Origin: Phallusia fumigata
Taxonomy: Eukaryota > Chordata > Ascidiacea > Phlebobranchia > Ascidiidae
Reading direction: 5' to 3'
NCBI GenBank assembly: GCA_008931825.1
Contig: QXVZ01017022.1
Location: 1-22,360 of the forward strand
DNA: 22,360 nucleotides
Shown: positions 9,641 through 19,154 of the stretch, piece by piece
Numbering within the stretch: position 1 is the first letter of the stretch
Layout: every line of letters begins with the position of its first letter
Program-made: the position numbers and the translations under genes
Notes under the pieces: generated by a model
Databases searched by the model: none
Told to the model about the DNA's origin: nothing
The model's input: the letters and a program-made list of their open reading frames with translations, nothing else

Positions 9641-11213
9641 AGATTTATTGTAGCTTGTGTATTGAGCGCCAACATACTTTTGCGCGGTGTTTTCACCCTT
9701 TTATATTTGATATTCTAGTTTAGGGTTGTCATTAGGGAGCAATTGTAGCCTTTTTCGTCCTTTAATTTTTTAAATATGTTGTGTACGCTGTACACAAACA
9801 ATTGCAAACGTTTTTTCTATGGTCAGGCTTCCTTTTCAAAGTGTTTTCTTTTCATTTTGACCTAATCATGAACAAAGCCAGTCCTGTGGTACACGCGCTA
9901 CATTCACCCGTATGTACGCGAATAAAGCTTTTGTACAGTTTTGATACTTGTGTAATCGGCAGGTCATTATTGCTGTAAACTAGTTTTGAAATTATACTTT
10001 CCAGGTCTGCAAAAGGCGCAATGTCTAATTAGAGTCACCCTTCCAAACGTTTCCATTCTTCCAAACGTTTTGCGTTTTCCATTGCAAGGAGTGTGCTAGA
10101 TAAAACCTAGTCTGGGATGAGATTCGAAACCACAACAATTAAGAACCTATTAGGCGTTGGTGCTATACCAATTGAACTACACAATGTTGGTAGTATGTCT
10201 AACCTGATGGAACCACAGACCCCACATGTCAGCTGCTAGCAGGGTTTCGCCAGATTGACCGTAGTGCTGGTGATCAACTATCAATTATCTGCTTGCGCAT
10301 TGTCATTTTTAGGATCTACCATCGCTTACCAGTTAAGCCACGTTAAACAAGGTGGTGCCAGTAAAAGATCAATGAAAACCACTGATGGCAACAGCTTGAC
10401 ACAAGCCGTAGAAACTGGAATAAGGTGAGAAGTAGTGAAAATTAATGGGTTTAATGTAACAAAACATGGTCTGGTATGGTGGTTTTAAATTTTGAATAGT
10501 TGAAGGTGAAATGTAGCACGTCACTTCCTACAACATTGTACGAGCAAACACAATTTGTGTAAGTTTTTGATGTTTACTGCACATCTTATTGTTATATATT
10601 GGTGATTATTATCTAAATTGACAAAACACAAAAAACTGCTTAATTGCAGCTGAAATCAAACAAACGCGTTATACAGCAAGTAAATAATTTTTATCGCATT
10701 TGACCGCAAACGTATGGAGGTATAACCTTTCTTTTTATTGAGATTTTGTTTATGTAGGGTTGATTCGCCCATTCGAAACAGCATCTTTTCTACAATGTAT
10801 AATCTCAGGACGGAACTAAAACGTGGTATTTTTGTAGGCGTATGAAATAAAAGTCCAGTCCATTATACTGTTCGTTTTTATCCATGTTTCTAGTTATAAC
10901 TGGTTGTTTTACATTAATGCATGTGTAAGTAGTACAATTAGTTACACGCATAAATTTGATTGATTAAAATGATAAAATTTTTAGCAAGTATTTAACAAAA
11001 ATCTTAGTCTTCTGCATCCAAGTTATGTTAATGAATAATGACGTCCTTAATTACTATGACCTTGGAACTTGACGCTACTATAATGTATGCTCTTATTACT
11101 TGTATTTTAGATGCATCTGTTTGATGAGTCATAGTTTTCCTAATTTGGTTTGTAACAGTCTCTATAGCAGAAAACAATATGAAAACAAACAATTAAGCAA
11201 GACCAATATGACG
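9641..11213. other. AT-rich intergenic spacer
   Basis: No gene is supportable here. It contains a degenerate tRNA-like sequence on the minus strand at 10112-10185 and, on the plus strand at 10313-10424, a 112-bp open stretch flanked by AG and GTGAGA that could be an isolated exon or chance. The right end (about 11120-11213) is the 3' flank of gene 2 and resembles the 3' flank of gene 3. Confidence 0.5.
10112..10185 (-). other. tRNA-like sequence (pol III boxes), degenerate
   Basis: On the minus strand, TAGTTCAATTGGTATAGCAC resembles a tRNA D-arm/A box, and about 30 nt later GGTTTCGAATCTC resembles a T-arm/B box. The D stem mostly pairs, but the anticodon and T stems contain mismatches and the acceptor strands do not match. 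It is most likely a tRNA pseudogene or the head of a tRNA-derived SINE. Confidence 0.35.
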
Positions 11214-11228
11214 TTTATTGCTCCATGA
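11120..11228 (-). repeat. 3' flank shared with gene 3
   Basis: This stretch matches about 19040-19154 in order (GAGTCATRGTTTTCYTAATTT-like string, then GTCTCT, then CAAGACCAAT, then the poly(A) signal). The homology past the stop codon shows that genes 2 and 3 arose by duplicating a block that included 3' flanking DNA. Confidence 0.6.
11214..11219 (-). terminator. poly(A) signal of gene 2
   Basis: AATAAA on the minus strand (TTTATT as written) lies 9 bp beyond the stop codon of gene 2. Gene 3 has the same signal at the same relative place. Confidence 0.7.
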
Positions 11229-12172
11229 TTACACGTAAGAGTCGCATTTTCCATCGGGTATTGCCTGGGCCATCGCTTTCAAGGCCGCAAACGTTTCCTC
11301 GCCCGTCGGAATGATCTGACTGCAAGAGTAATAGGAAGTTTTATAATTCACAAAATAACAAAAACAACGAGCCAATTAGGACTCTAACCAGAGGGTTTAA
11401 AGAAAAGAATGCGAAACTACAAATTATATCGTTAATGTTATTCTTAACCCCCACAGTTTATCACTTACAGCGACTAAATACCCTAAAAAACAACTGGACA
11501 CGCCAGAAACATATTGTTAATAATTTAAATTTAAATGATTTAGAAATTAAAAATAATTATTGACACGTAGTAAGAGGTTTTGTGAGGAAATTTTTAAAAC
11601 CTACTTTTCCGGAAGAAGGAAACCGTATTCCCCCTGGTCTCTCAGCTCAGAGGCAAACGAGCAAGGGGTGACGTTCTCGTAGAAGTAATCAATGGTAGTT
11701 CCTGACGCAGCATCTGAAATATCACATTACTTCAATCAATTTATTAAGGCTATTCTGGCAAATGTATTTTACGAACCGACGTTGCGACGCCCTATACAGG
11801 TCGTCTTCCTCTGGGTGAATAACTGTCAGAGCGCGACATACCACACACTAGGATAAAAAACGGAAAAAGGAAACAGCTTTAAACAAAAAATAAAAAGCGC
11901 GGTGTTTCGTTTAAAGATGTTTCATTTTTTTCGTTTTCGGTACGAACAATGCATTTTCCAGAAGAACTCCTAATAAATTCATAAAATGCCTGGCAGCAAC
12001 AGTTTACTAATATTACGTCATTGTGCACAACATGAACCGTTTCGCAAACATGACAGGGTCTGTTTGGCTAACGTTAAAACGATTAAAATTTATTAATCAA
12101 CGCGGCTTGTAGAAGAGCAACAGTTTCACTGGTCACCACAACTATTGTGCAAGTGAATTTTATTTTCTTCAG

Positions 12173-12234
12173 TCATGGCAGCTTTTGTATAGGTCATGGC
12201 AGCTTTGTATCTTCAGTCATGGCAGCTTTTGTAT
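12173..12234. repeat. Three-copy 18-bp tandem repeat in intron 11
   Basis: TCATGGCAGCTTTTGTAT occurs at 12173-12190 and 12217-12234, and with one T missing at 12194-12210. It lies in the intron between exons 11 and 12 of gene 2. The matching intron of gene 3 lacks it, so it arose after the two genes separated. Confidence 0.85.
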
Positions 12235-13224
12235 AGGGTTCGTAAAGCCTGCGTTCTCAAGTTAAAATCACATTAAAGGACAGATGTTTTAAATCACAAT
12301 TTACCCACTTTGGCGGCTCCGCTTTGCACGGTTACGCGTTTTTATGTCGGGTTTCTGTGACAGTCCCAGTTTCGCTCTTACAACTTACATATCAAGGCTG
12401 TAAATTGTCCCGCTTCGTAACTCATGCCGTGAGTGGATGTGATCGCTCTAACACTGTCTTGCGCAATGTCGTCCTGTAGAAAACGAAAAAAAAAACGTTA
12501 TTTGCTGTCATCCCACAAAATACTACTCTTTCGGGAGAAGGAAACCGTGTTTCCCCCGTGTTATTTACTGTCATCCCACAAAATACTTTAAATGTACACA
12601 TGTAAACAAGACATACCAGGGTTAAAAAATTGCTGGGCCTAGTAGCGTTGTAACTATACGGGTACATCCACAACTGGCTGTATGCATGAACATCAATGTA
12701 CATCTTCACGTTGGGAAGAGCTTCGACGAAGTTTTTTTGTGCAAGGTACAAGGCTGCAAAAAGAACAATTCTGGATTATTCTGTAGAAAGAGTTACATTG
12801 TGACTTCTGCATGTGGTTCTAGAGTTGACTTGGTCTCTAGTATTTTCCGGGACAGGTGGCATTTGTAAAACAAGTCTTGCAAATTTTGTCCTTTTTTTCG
12901 TCCTATGTGATCGGGAACAACCCAAAACAGTTGTATTAGGTAAATGCTTTTAAACTGAAAATGTTAACTTTTTCAGGAAATAATAATTATTAGTTCAAGT
13001 AGCTTGTGACTAAAAATGCTACTGACCTCGGAGAATGCGCGAGGACCGCGATAGATTTCACTGCAAGGTCTTCGGCTTGAACCAACACCTAAGTTGCAAA
13101 CATTGAAATTAGGTGCAGAATTCGATACATGTGTGACTTGCTTTTTGATAATTCTTCTTATTTTATACTTAAACGTATTAAGGGAAATAACTGGCCTTCG
13201 TACAAAAGATAAAAGACTTGTACA

Positions 13225-15018
13225 GACACGAAGGCCACAAATTTCACCACTAAACAAATTTGAAATGCCTCACCTCCAAAACCTGCGGCCCAGTTTCAGT
13301 TTGGATCAACTCCTTTGCAAATAATGCCCCCACTTCTAGTTTTGCGCCACATGCGGTCCTAAGTTACAAAATACAACGACCGTTAGGAAGAATAAGTAGC
13401 ATTACAATCGTTCTTTGATTCACTTGGTCGAATGGTCTGAGGCGCTCGACCCATATACAGTCATAAAAACCTGATCGGGATTAGTTCTCGGGATCATCCC
13501 GGGTTCGAATCCCGTACAAAAAGCCTGTTGCAATTCTTTCATTCGAGATACTTATTCAACATCTTTTCCCATAGTGTTTTTACGGACAGTGAAATTTGAA
13601 AAGGAGAGAGACAATACCATTTTGTAAAAATATATGTGGACGGGGAACATTTAAAAAAAATATTTTTATTGTGTTCAACAAGTTGCCCCTTGTTGCATAT
13701 TCTTACGTCAGTCCAGGTGTATTCGTATCCGTCAGGGTTTGAACTTGGAATGAAAACGAAGTCTACTTGGTTCAAAAGACTGGTAGTTGTGTTGTCGTTT
13801 CCATACTGGGTGAGGAGCTGAAGGAATAGGGTATTGATCAGTAAACGGGTGTAGCCTATGCCGAACAAAGGACACAGTTGACAAAAACAAAAGTTCCATT
13901 ACCAGATTGACAGAATAAATGCAAGCAGCTGGGGCTATCCACTCTCTGGCGTGAATTCCGCAACTGATAACGAATTTAGGGTTTCCTGTCCCAGTACTGA
14001 TCTAAAATACAATTGTATGAAATTAACTGTTCTCTAGCGACATACGCTTGGTATTTTTGCAAAGTGGAATGATTGGGCAAGGTAAACCAATCTTTACAGA
14101 CGTTTTAATGTTAACTTGGTGTAGGAAAGCTTTTGTATTTTAAGTATTTTTAATATTACATTTCTGACATAAAAGTCGTTCGAGGTATTAGCGCGGGTGA
14201 TAACCACTCCTGGCGTTGGTTATGGCCCGCACTAGGATTTGATTTATTTGATCGACTTTGTCAACATATTAGGATGTAATCCATGTGAATTACTACCCAT
14301 TGTCGTTGTTTAAATTAGGTTTCGATTTTGTCGTCGATATTTCTGTGCACGACTTTACCTTGATAGCGCTGAAGTTTCGTCCCTCAAAGGAAGTTCCAAC
14401 GAAAGACTTCGTGGCAAGGTTCGGGTATTCAGTGGCCACGTCGTCTATCCACTGCTGAATCTGCATGGTAGGTTTAACGGTAGTGTTACATTTTGTTCGC
14501 AATAACGATTGGATAATTAATTTTACACTTACCTCGTCAAAGTCGTGGTAAATACCATAATCAAAGCTCGCAAGGTCCTTTGGAGCGGGATGCAAGGTTC
14601 TCTCGGCATCGATAAGATTCTGCACATCGTGGATAAAGATCTGGAAGTCAAGCCTACAACAAACCTTTCAGCGTCAAATCAAATTGAGCGGTAAAATAGC
14701 AGAAAGCTTGTGATCAAAGCAACATGACGAAGGTACAAAAAACACAGTAACTTACCCAAATCTGCTTAGAGCCGCCTTGAAACTAGCAACGTAATTTGAT
14801 GGCACACGCACATCCACTGGAACAGCAATGGCCCTGATTGGTTTCCAGAAGTCCAACTGTAGTGAAACAACAACGCGTCTGTGTTTTGTTGCTCAGTATT
14901 TCTTTTTATTAAACAAGTGGAAACTACTGAGTGACGGTAATAGATCAACATTAAAATTGAGGCAGGAATAATGCTAAGAATACTGCGAATAAGTAATATG
15001 CTTTAATAAGCCGCCAAA
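13225..15018. repeat. Copy 1 of a 1.8-kb direct repeat
   Basis: This block, starting GACACGAAGGCCACAAAT and ending AATAAGCCGCCAAA, repeats at 15020-16815 with a near-constant offset of 1795 bp. It carries exons 3-8 of gene 2 on the minus strand, plus a tRNA-like sequence. Differences from copy 2 cluster near both ends, with the central 13.8-14.6 kb nearly identical. The block ends immediately before an N. Confidence 0.9.
13420..13520 (+). other. Class II tRNA-like sequence, intron 8 (copy 1)
   Basis: TTGGTCGAATGGTCTGAGG (from 13424) closely matches the D-arm of tRNA-Leu/Ser. CTCGA and TCGGG further on can pair as an anticodon stem around a 25-nt loop (loop plus possible short intron), then a long variable region and GGTTCGAATCC (13502-13512, B box). 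The acceptor strands do not pair and the T stem has a terminal mismatch, so it is probably a tRNA pseudogene or SINE head rather than a working tRNA. Confidence 0.4.
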
Positions 15019-15019
15019 N
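15019..15019. other. Single N at the repeat junction: probable contig join
   Basis: The only unknown base in this half of the window sits exactly between the two 1.8-kb repeat copies. This is what two overlapping contigs placed end to end, without merging, would look like. Confidence 0.7.
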
Positions 15020-16815
15020 GACACGAAGGCCACAAATTTCACCACTAAATAAGTTTGAAATGCCTCACCTCCAAAACCTGCGGCCCAGTTTCTGTTTGGA
15101 TCAACTCCATTGAAAATTATGCCCCGGCTTCTAGTTTTGCGCCACATGCGGTCCTAAGATACAAAATACAACAACCGTTAGGAAGAATAAGTAGCATTAC
15201 AATGGTTCTTTGATTCACTTGGTCGAATGGTCTGAGGCGCCCGACCCATATACAGTCATAAAAACCTGATCGGGATTAGTTCTCGGGATCATCCCGGGTT
15301 CGAATCCCGTAAAAAAGGCCCGTTGCAATTTTTTCATTCGAGATACTTATTCAACATCTTTTCCCATAGTGTTTTTACGGACAGTGAAATTTCAAAAGGA
15401 GAGAGACAATACCATTTGGTAAAAATGTATGTGGACGGGGGACATTTAAAAAAAATATTTTTATTGTGTTCAACAAGTTGCCCCTTGTTGCATATTCTTA
15501 CGTCAGTCCAGGTGTATTCGTATCCGTCAGGGTTTGAACTTGGAATGAAAACGAAGTCTACTTGGTTCAAAAGACTGGTAGTTGTGTTGTCGTTTCCATA
15601 CTGGGTGAGGAGCTGAAGGCATAGGGTATTGATCAGTAAACGGGTGTAGCCTATGCCGAACAAAGGACACAGTTGACAAAAACAAAAGTTCCATTACCAG
15701 ATTGACAGAATAAATGCAAGCAGCTGGGGCTATCCACTCTCTGGCGTGAATTCCGCAACTGATAACGAATTTAGGGTTTCCTGTCCCAGTACTGATCTAA
15801 AATACAATTGTATGAAATTAACTGTTCTCTAGCGACATACGCTTGGTATTTTTGCAAAGTGGAATGATTGGGCAAGGTAAACCAATCTTTACAGACGTTT
15901 TAATGTTAACTTGGTGTAGGAAAGCTTTTGTATTTTAAGTATTTTTAATATTACATTTCTGACATAAAAGTCGTTCGAGGTATTAGCGCGGGTGATAACC
16001 ACTCCTGGCGTTGGTTATGGCCCGCACTAGGATTTTATTTATTTGATCGACTTTGTCAACATATTAGGATGTAATCCATGTGAATTACTACCCATTGTCG
16101 TTGTTTAAATTAGGTTTCGTTTTTGTCGTCGATATTTCTGTGCATGACTTTACCTTAATAGCGCTGAAGTTTCGTCCCTCAAAGGAAGTTCCAACGAAAG
16201 ACTTCGTGGCAAGGTTCGGGTATTCAGTGGCCACGTCGTCTATCCACTGCTGAATCTGCATGGTAGGTTTAACGGTAGTGTTACATTTTGTTCGCAATAA
16301 CGATTGGATAATTAATTTTACACTTACCTCGTCAAAGTCGTGGTAAATACCATAATCAAAGCTCGCAAGGTCCTTTGGAGCGGGATGCAAGGTTCTCTCG
16401 GCATCGATAAGATTCTGCACATCGTGGATAAAGATCTGGAAGTCAAGCCTACAACAAACTTTTCGGCGTCAAATCAAATTGAGAGGTAAAATGGCAAAAA
16501 GCGCTTGTGATCAAAGTGACATGACGAAGGTACACAAAACACAGTAACTTACCCAAATCTGCTAAGAGCCGCCTTGAAACTTGCAGCGTAGTTTGATGGC
16601 ACACGCACATCCACTGGAACAGCAATAGCTCCGATTGGTTTCCAGAAGTCCAACTGTAGAGAAACAACAACGCGTCTGTGTTTTGTTGCTCAGTATTTCT
16701 TTTTATTAAACAAGTGGAAACTGCTAAGTGAGGGTAATAGATCAACATTAAAATTGAGGCAGGAATAATGTTAAGAATACTGCGAATAAGTAATATTCTT
16801 TAATAAGCCGCCAAA
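15020..16815. repeat. Copy 2 of the 1.8-kb direct repeat
   Basis: The second copy of the block, continuous on its right with the 5' end of gene 2. Its exon 8 keeps the Arg145 codon (AGA) that is TGA in copy 1. However, it has Phe where copy 1 has the Cys expected to pair with the exon 9 Cys (C138-C161 in bovine CPA). Confidence 0.9.
15215..15315 (+). other. Class II tRNA-like sequence, intron 8 (copy 2)
   Basis: The counterpart of the copy 1 tRNA-like sequence. Here the putative anticodon stem is CCCGA/TCGGG, fully Watson-Crick, slightly better than copy 1, but the acceptor stem is still absent. Confidence 0.4.
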
Positions 16816-16847
16816 GTCAGTTGCTGGATGGCCCTAAAACAATCCAT

Positions 16848-16911
16848 TGATTATAATCAATTATAATCAATTTGATTGAAGTGACGTCGTGTTACATGAC
16901 GTCGTGTTACA
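16848..16911. repeat. Short tandem repeats in intron 2 of gene 2
   Basis: Two adjacent repeats: ATTATAATCA twice between 16849 and 16870, then the 15-bp unit TGACGTCGTGTTACA at 16882-16896 and again, unchanged, at 16897-16911. Each 15-bp unit contains the palindrome TGACGTC(G), which resembles a cAMP-response element core; that is probably coincidental inside an intron. Confidence 0.8.
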
Positions 16912-17313
16912 ACGGAACAAGTTATAGCTTGTACAAGAGCCTAGTGACTGCGTAAATAAAAAAAGGCATGCACGCCTCGAATGTTTCTTCCAAACTTTGT
17001 AGGAACTGGGTTTCTTCTTCTGAGGAAGGATGAATACGAAGAACTTGATCTATGTCAGTGAAACACACAAAGTTAAAGCAACTTACGCTATATGCAAAAA
17101 GTTCCCATAAGAGCCACATCCAATTTCAACTTGATTTAAGAACTATGCGCAACCGCATTAAGAAAAGTCTCCTCCCTTTTTTTATTATACTCACCCGTGA
17201 TAGTTTTTCCGGGCAGAGGCACATGCCGCGAACATACACAATACCGTAAGTAACTTCATGATTATCCCGATAGTCAACTTCAACTTGTAAGGAACTTCGC
17301 TCAACCTGACTCG

Positions 17314-17320
17314 TTATATA
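17314..17320 (-). promoter_or_regulatory. TATA box of gene 2
   Basis: TATATAA on the minus strand lies 55 bp upstream of the gene 2 ATG (17259). It would place transcription start near 17285-17290 and leave a 5' UTR of about 30 nt. This supports 17259 as the start codon, also chosen for its signal peptide and the GTGAGT donor at the same position as exon 1 of gene 1. Confidence 0.65.
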
Positions 17321-19136
17321 GCCATCACTAAACGACCGCAACTTGACAGTTTTGCAACGACAGCAATTTGAAGGTTATAACAAGACACAACGCGAAAGTC
17401 TTGTTGACGTCGTACGACTGTGTCAATTCCCACCTGTTACCCAACTTTAAGTCTACAAAGTCTCGTTTGCCTGGCAAAGTAAACTCAACTTCAACCAGAA
17501 ATTTATAAAACGTATCTAATGAAGCACGAGACATGCCGTCCCCGACGTAATTTCGTCACGTCACTCTCAAAAGTAAACAAAAGGGTTGTGTGCAAAGCCA
17601 GGTGCAACTTTTCACAGAGTTGACAAAAAAGCAGCTGACAGCAGCAAATAGTTGACTTATAATCACCGAGGTCAATTAAATCAATCGATCATTGTTCTAT
17701 CATTTAATAAATTCGTTACTAACGATACATGTATTACGGTATTCAGCCTACTGATGTTGACCCAATACGCACTATATTAATTTCCTCGGTGTTTTCCCAT
17801 ATTCTTCTATGCAGTGAACAACGAGACATTATACTTTGTTGTAAGTTCGTTTCTTTGCTGACCTCTAGCGACTTTTTTTACTTTTTGCCTATAAGCAATT
17901 GAGGTATTTGTTTGCGGCCGCCAGTGAACAATAATCCCATTATGGTCACAGATATACTCTACTCTATACGTTTTTTGCACCTTCTTCTTGTGCAGTACAC
18001 GTGAAGCGCAGTGAAGTTAGTAAGTTTAATTAACAAGGAAGGTCATATTGATGTGGAATATGCGAAAGCTGTGGTGAGTGATGTACTGCGCATTAAGCAA
18101 AAAGTCATTGCCATACGATGTGGAACCTCATATGCGTTTTTCGGATATTTGTGCACATAATACCAATGGTACGGTTTGCGTTTACTACTCAACATTGCCA
18201 CCTGGCGGTTGTTTTATTCTGGCATCAGATCTTTGAAACAAAAAAGGAGCACAACATGCGATTAGGTTTATATCTTCCGTCAATCTTCTGCATTCAAGAT
18301 AAAAGATCTGCGATTGCAAATTAATTTCAAACCACAGGTCTAAACTATTCGGATTTTTGCTATCGTTTTCACACATTTTTAGAAAGTTTGAATATCTTCA
18401 GTGGAGTAGTATGGTATTTTTGTAGCTGCCGGAGCTCTGCATGACGTGGCGGAGCTTTTTCCATGAGCCTACTACTCTTTCCCTTTTCCCGACCCCAATA
18501 AACTATCGCTCACTTGCAGAGGTGGCGGAGCGGAGCACCAGCTCGCTCTTACACCACAACCAACCTTGAATTCTTTCGAGATAAGGGCGGCCTATAAATC
18601 TACTAAAAGCACGCAGATAATTTGCAGTGATAGACCATCTTCCCGGTATTCTTCATTAAACTACTACGAAATGCGCCGATACGTGTAGACATTTAAAATA
18701 AAACTGTGGCACAGTAAGATGGTTTTAAAATCGACTTATTGCACAGGACTGGTTTTCTGAAAATTAGCGTTTATTATTCGGTTAGACGGTTAGATAAAAG
18801 CAGATACTACTTCAAAAATCTACAAGTTAGCTTTTGGAACGACAAATATTACATGTTGGGCGTTTACGCTATAAAAATGGACAATTGTAGGCCACATATG
18901 TTTAAGTTCAGTCTCCGAAAAAAATTTCTTATTCTTCATATACTTATCCCGCATAATTGACCTGTTTATAATATGCTGTCTAATTTAGTCCTGTGCCTAT
19001 TTAGCCTACCCTAACAACAATTTCCTAATATTATTGGTGTATTTGTTTAGTTGAGTCATGGTTTTCTAATTTAGTGTATAACCGTCTCTGTAAGTAGTAA
19101 ACAAGAAGAAAACAACCAAACAAGACCAATGTGTCG
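17321..19136. other. Intergenic spacer between genes 2 and 3
   Basis: I recognise no gene. Open frames of 60-75 codons occur on both strands without domain similarity or good splice context. The GGAGC-rich stretch at 18429-18545 repeats TGGCGGAGC and may be a fragment of a dispersed repeat. The left part is the upstream region of gene 2, the right part the 3' flank of gene 3. Confidence 0.5.
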
Positions 19137-19142
19137 TTTATT
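19137..19142 (-). terminator. poly(A) signal of gene 3
   Basis: AATAAA on the minus strand, 12 bp beyond the TAG stop, in a context matching the gene 2 signal. Confidence 0.7.
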
Positions 19143-19154
19143 GCTCGACGATTA

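Larger units (their letters stand above)
11229..17259 (-). pseudogene. M14A carboxypeptidase with duplicated exons 3-8 (gene 2)
   Basis: The same secreted carboxypeptidase design as genes 1 and 3. Exons from 5': 1, 17195-17259 (signal peptide MKLLTVLCMFAACASA); 2, 16976-17049; first set of 3-8: 16553-16653, 16328-16448, 16154-16255, 15698-15796, 15502-15612, 15069-15153; second set: 14756-14856, 14533-14653, 14359-14460, 13903-14001, 13707-13817, 13274-13358; then 9, 13027-13088; 10, 12617-12753; 11, 12389-12473; 12, 11605-11713; 13, 11229-11319. GIHAREW, WRKTRS, DVHAYSQ and SELRD motifs are present; the position of CPA residue 255 is Ile, as in classical CPA. Defects: exon 2 is out of frame with exon 1 at the obvious acceptor, and its donor reads GC; the second exon 8 has TGA (13296-13298) at Arg145; exon 10 lacks 1 nt in its first codons (GG against GGG in gene 3). 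The repeated exons are probably an assembly artefact. The true gene may be a single 13-exon copy whose integrity cannot be judged here; I call it broken as written. Confidence 0.7.

Noticed and set aside
17126-17534. Minus-strand open frames around the gene 2 promoter and exon 1
   Set aside because: One reads exon 1 in the wrong frame into intron 1; the other lies upstream of the TATA box. Neither has a recognisable domain.
18429-18545. GGAGC-rich repeated strings as a possible CRISPR or regulatory array
   Set aside because: There are only a few irregular copies with no constant spacing, in an animal genome. At most it is a fragment of a dispersed repeat.
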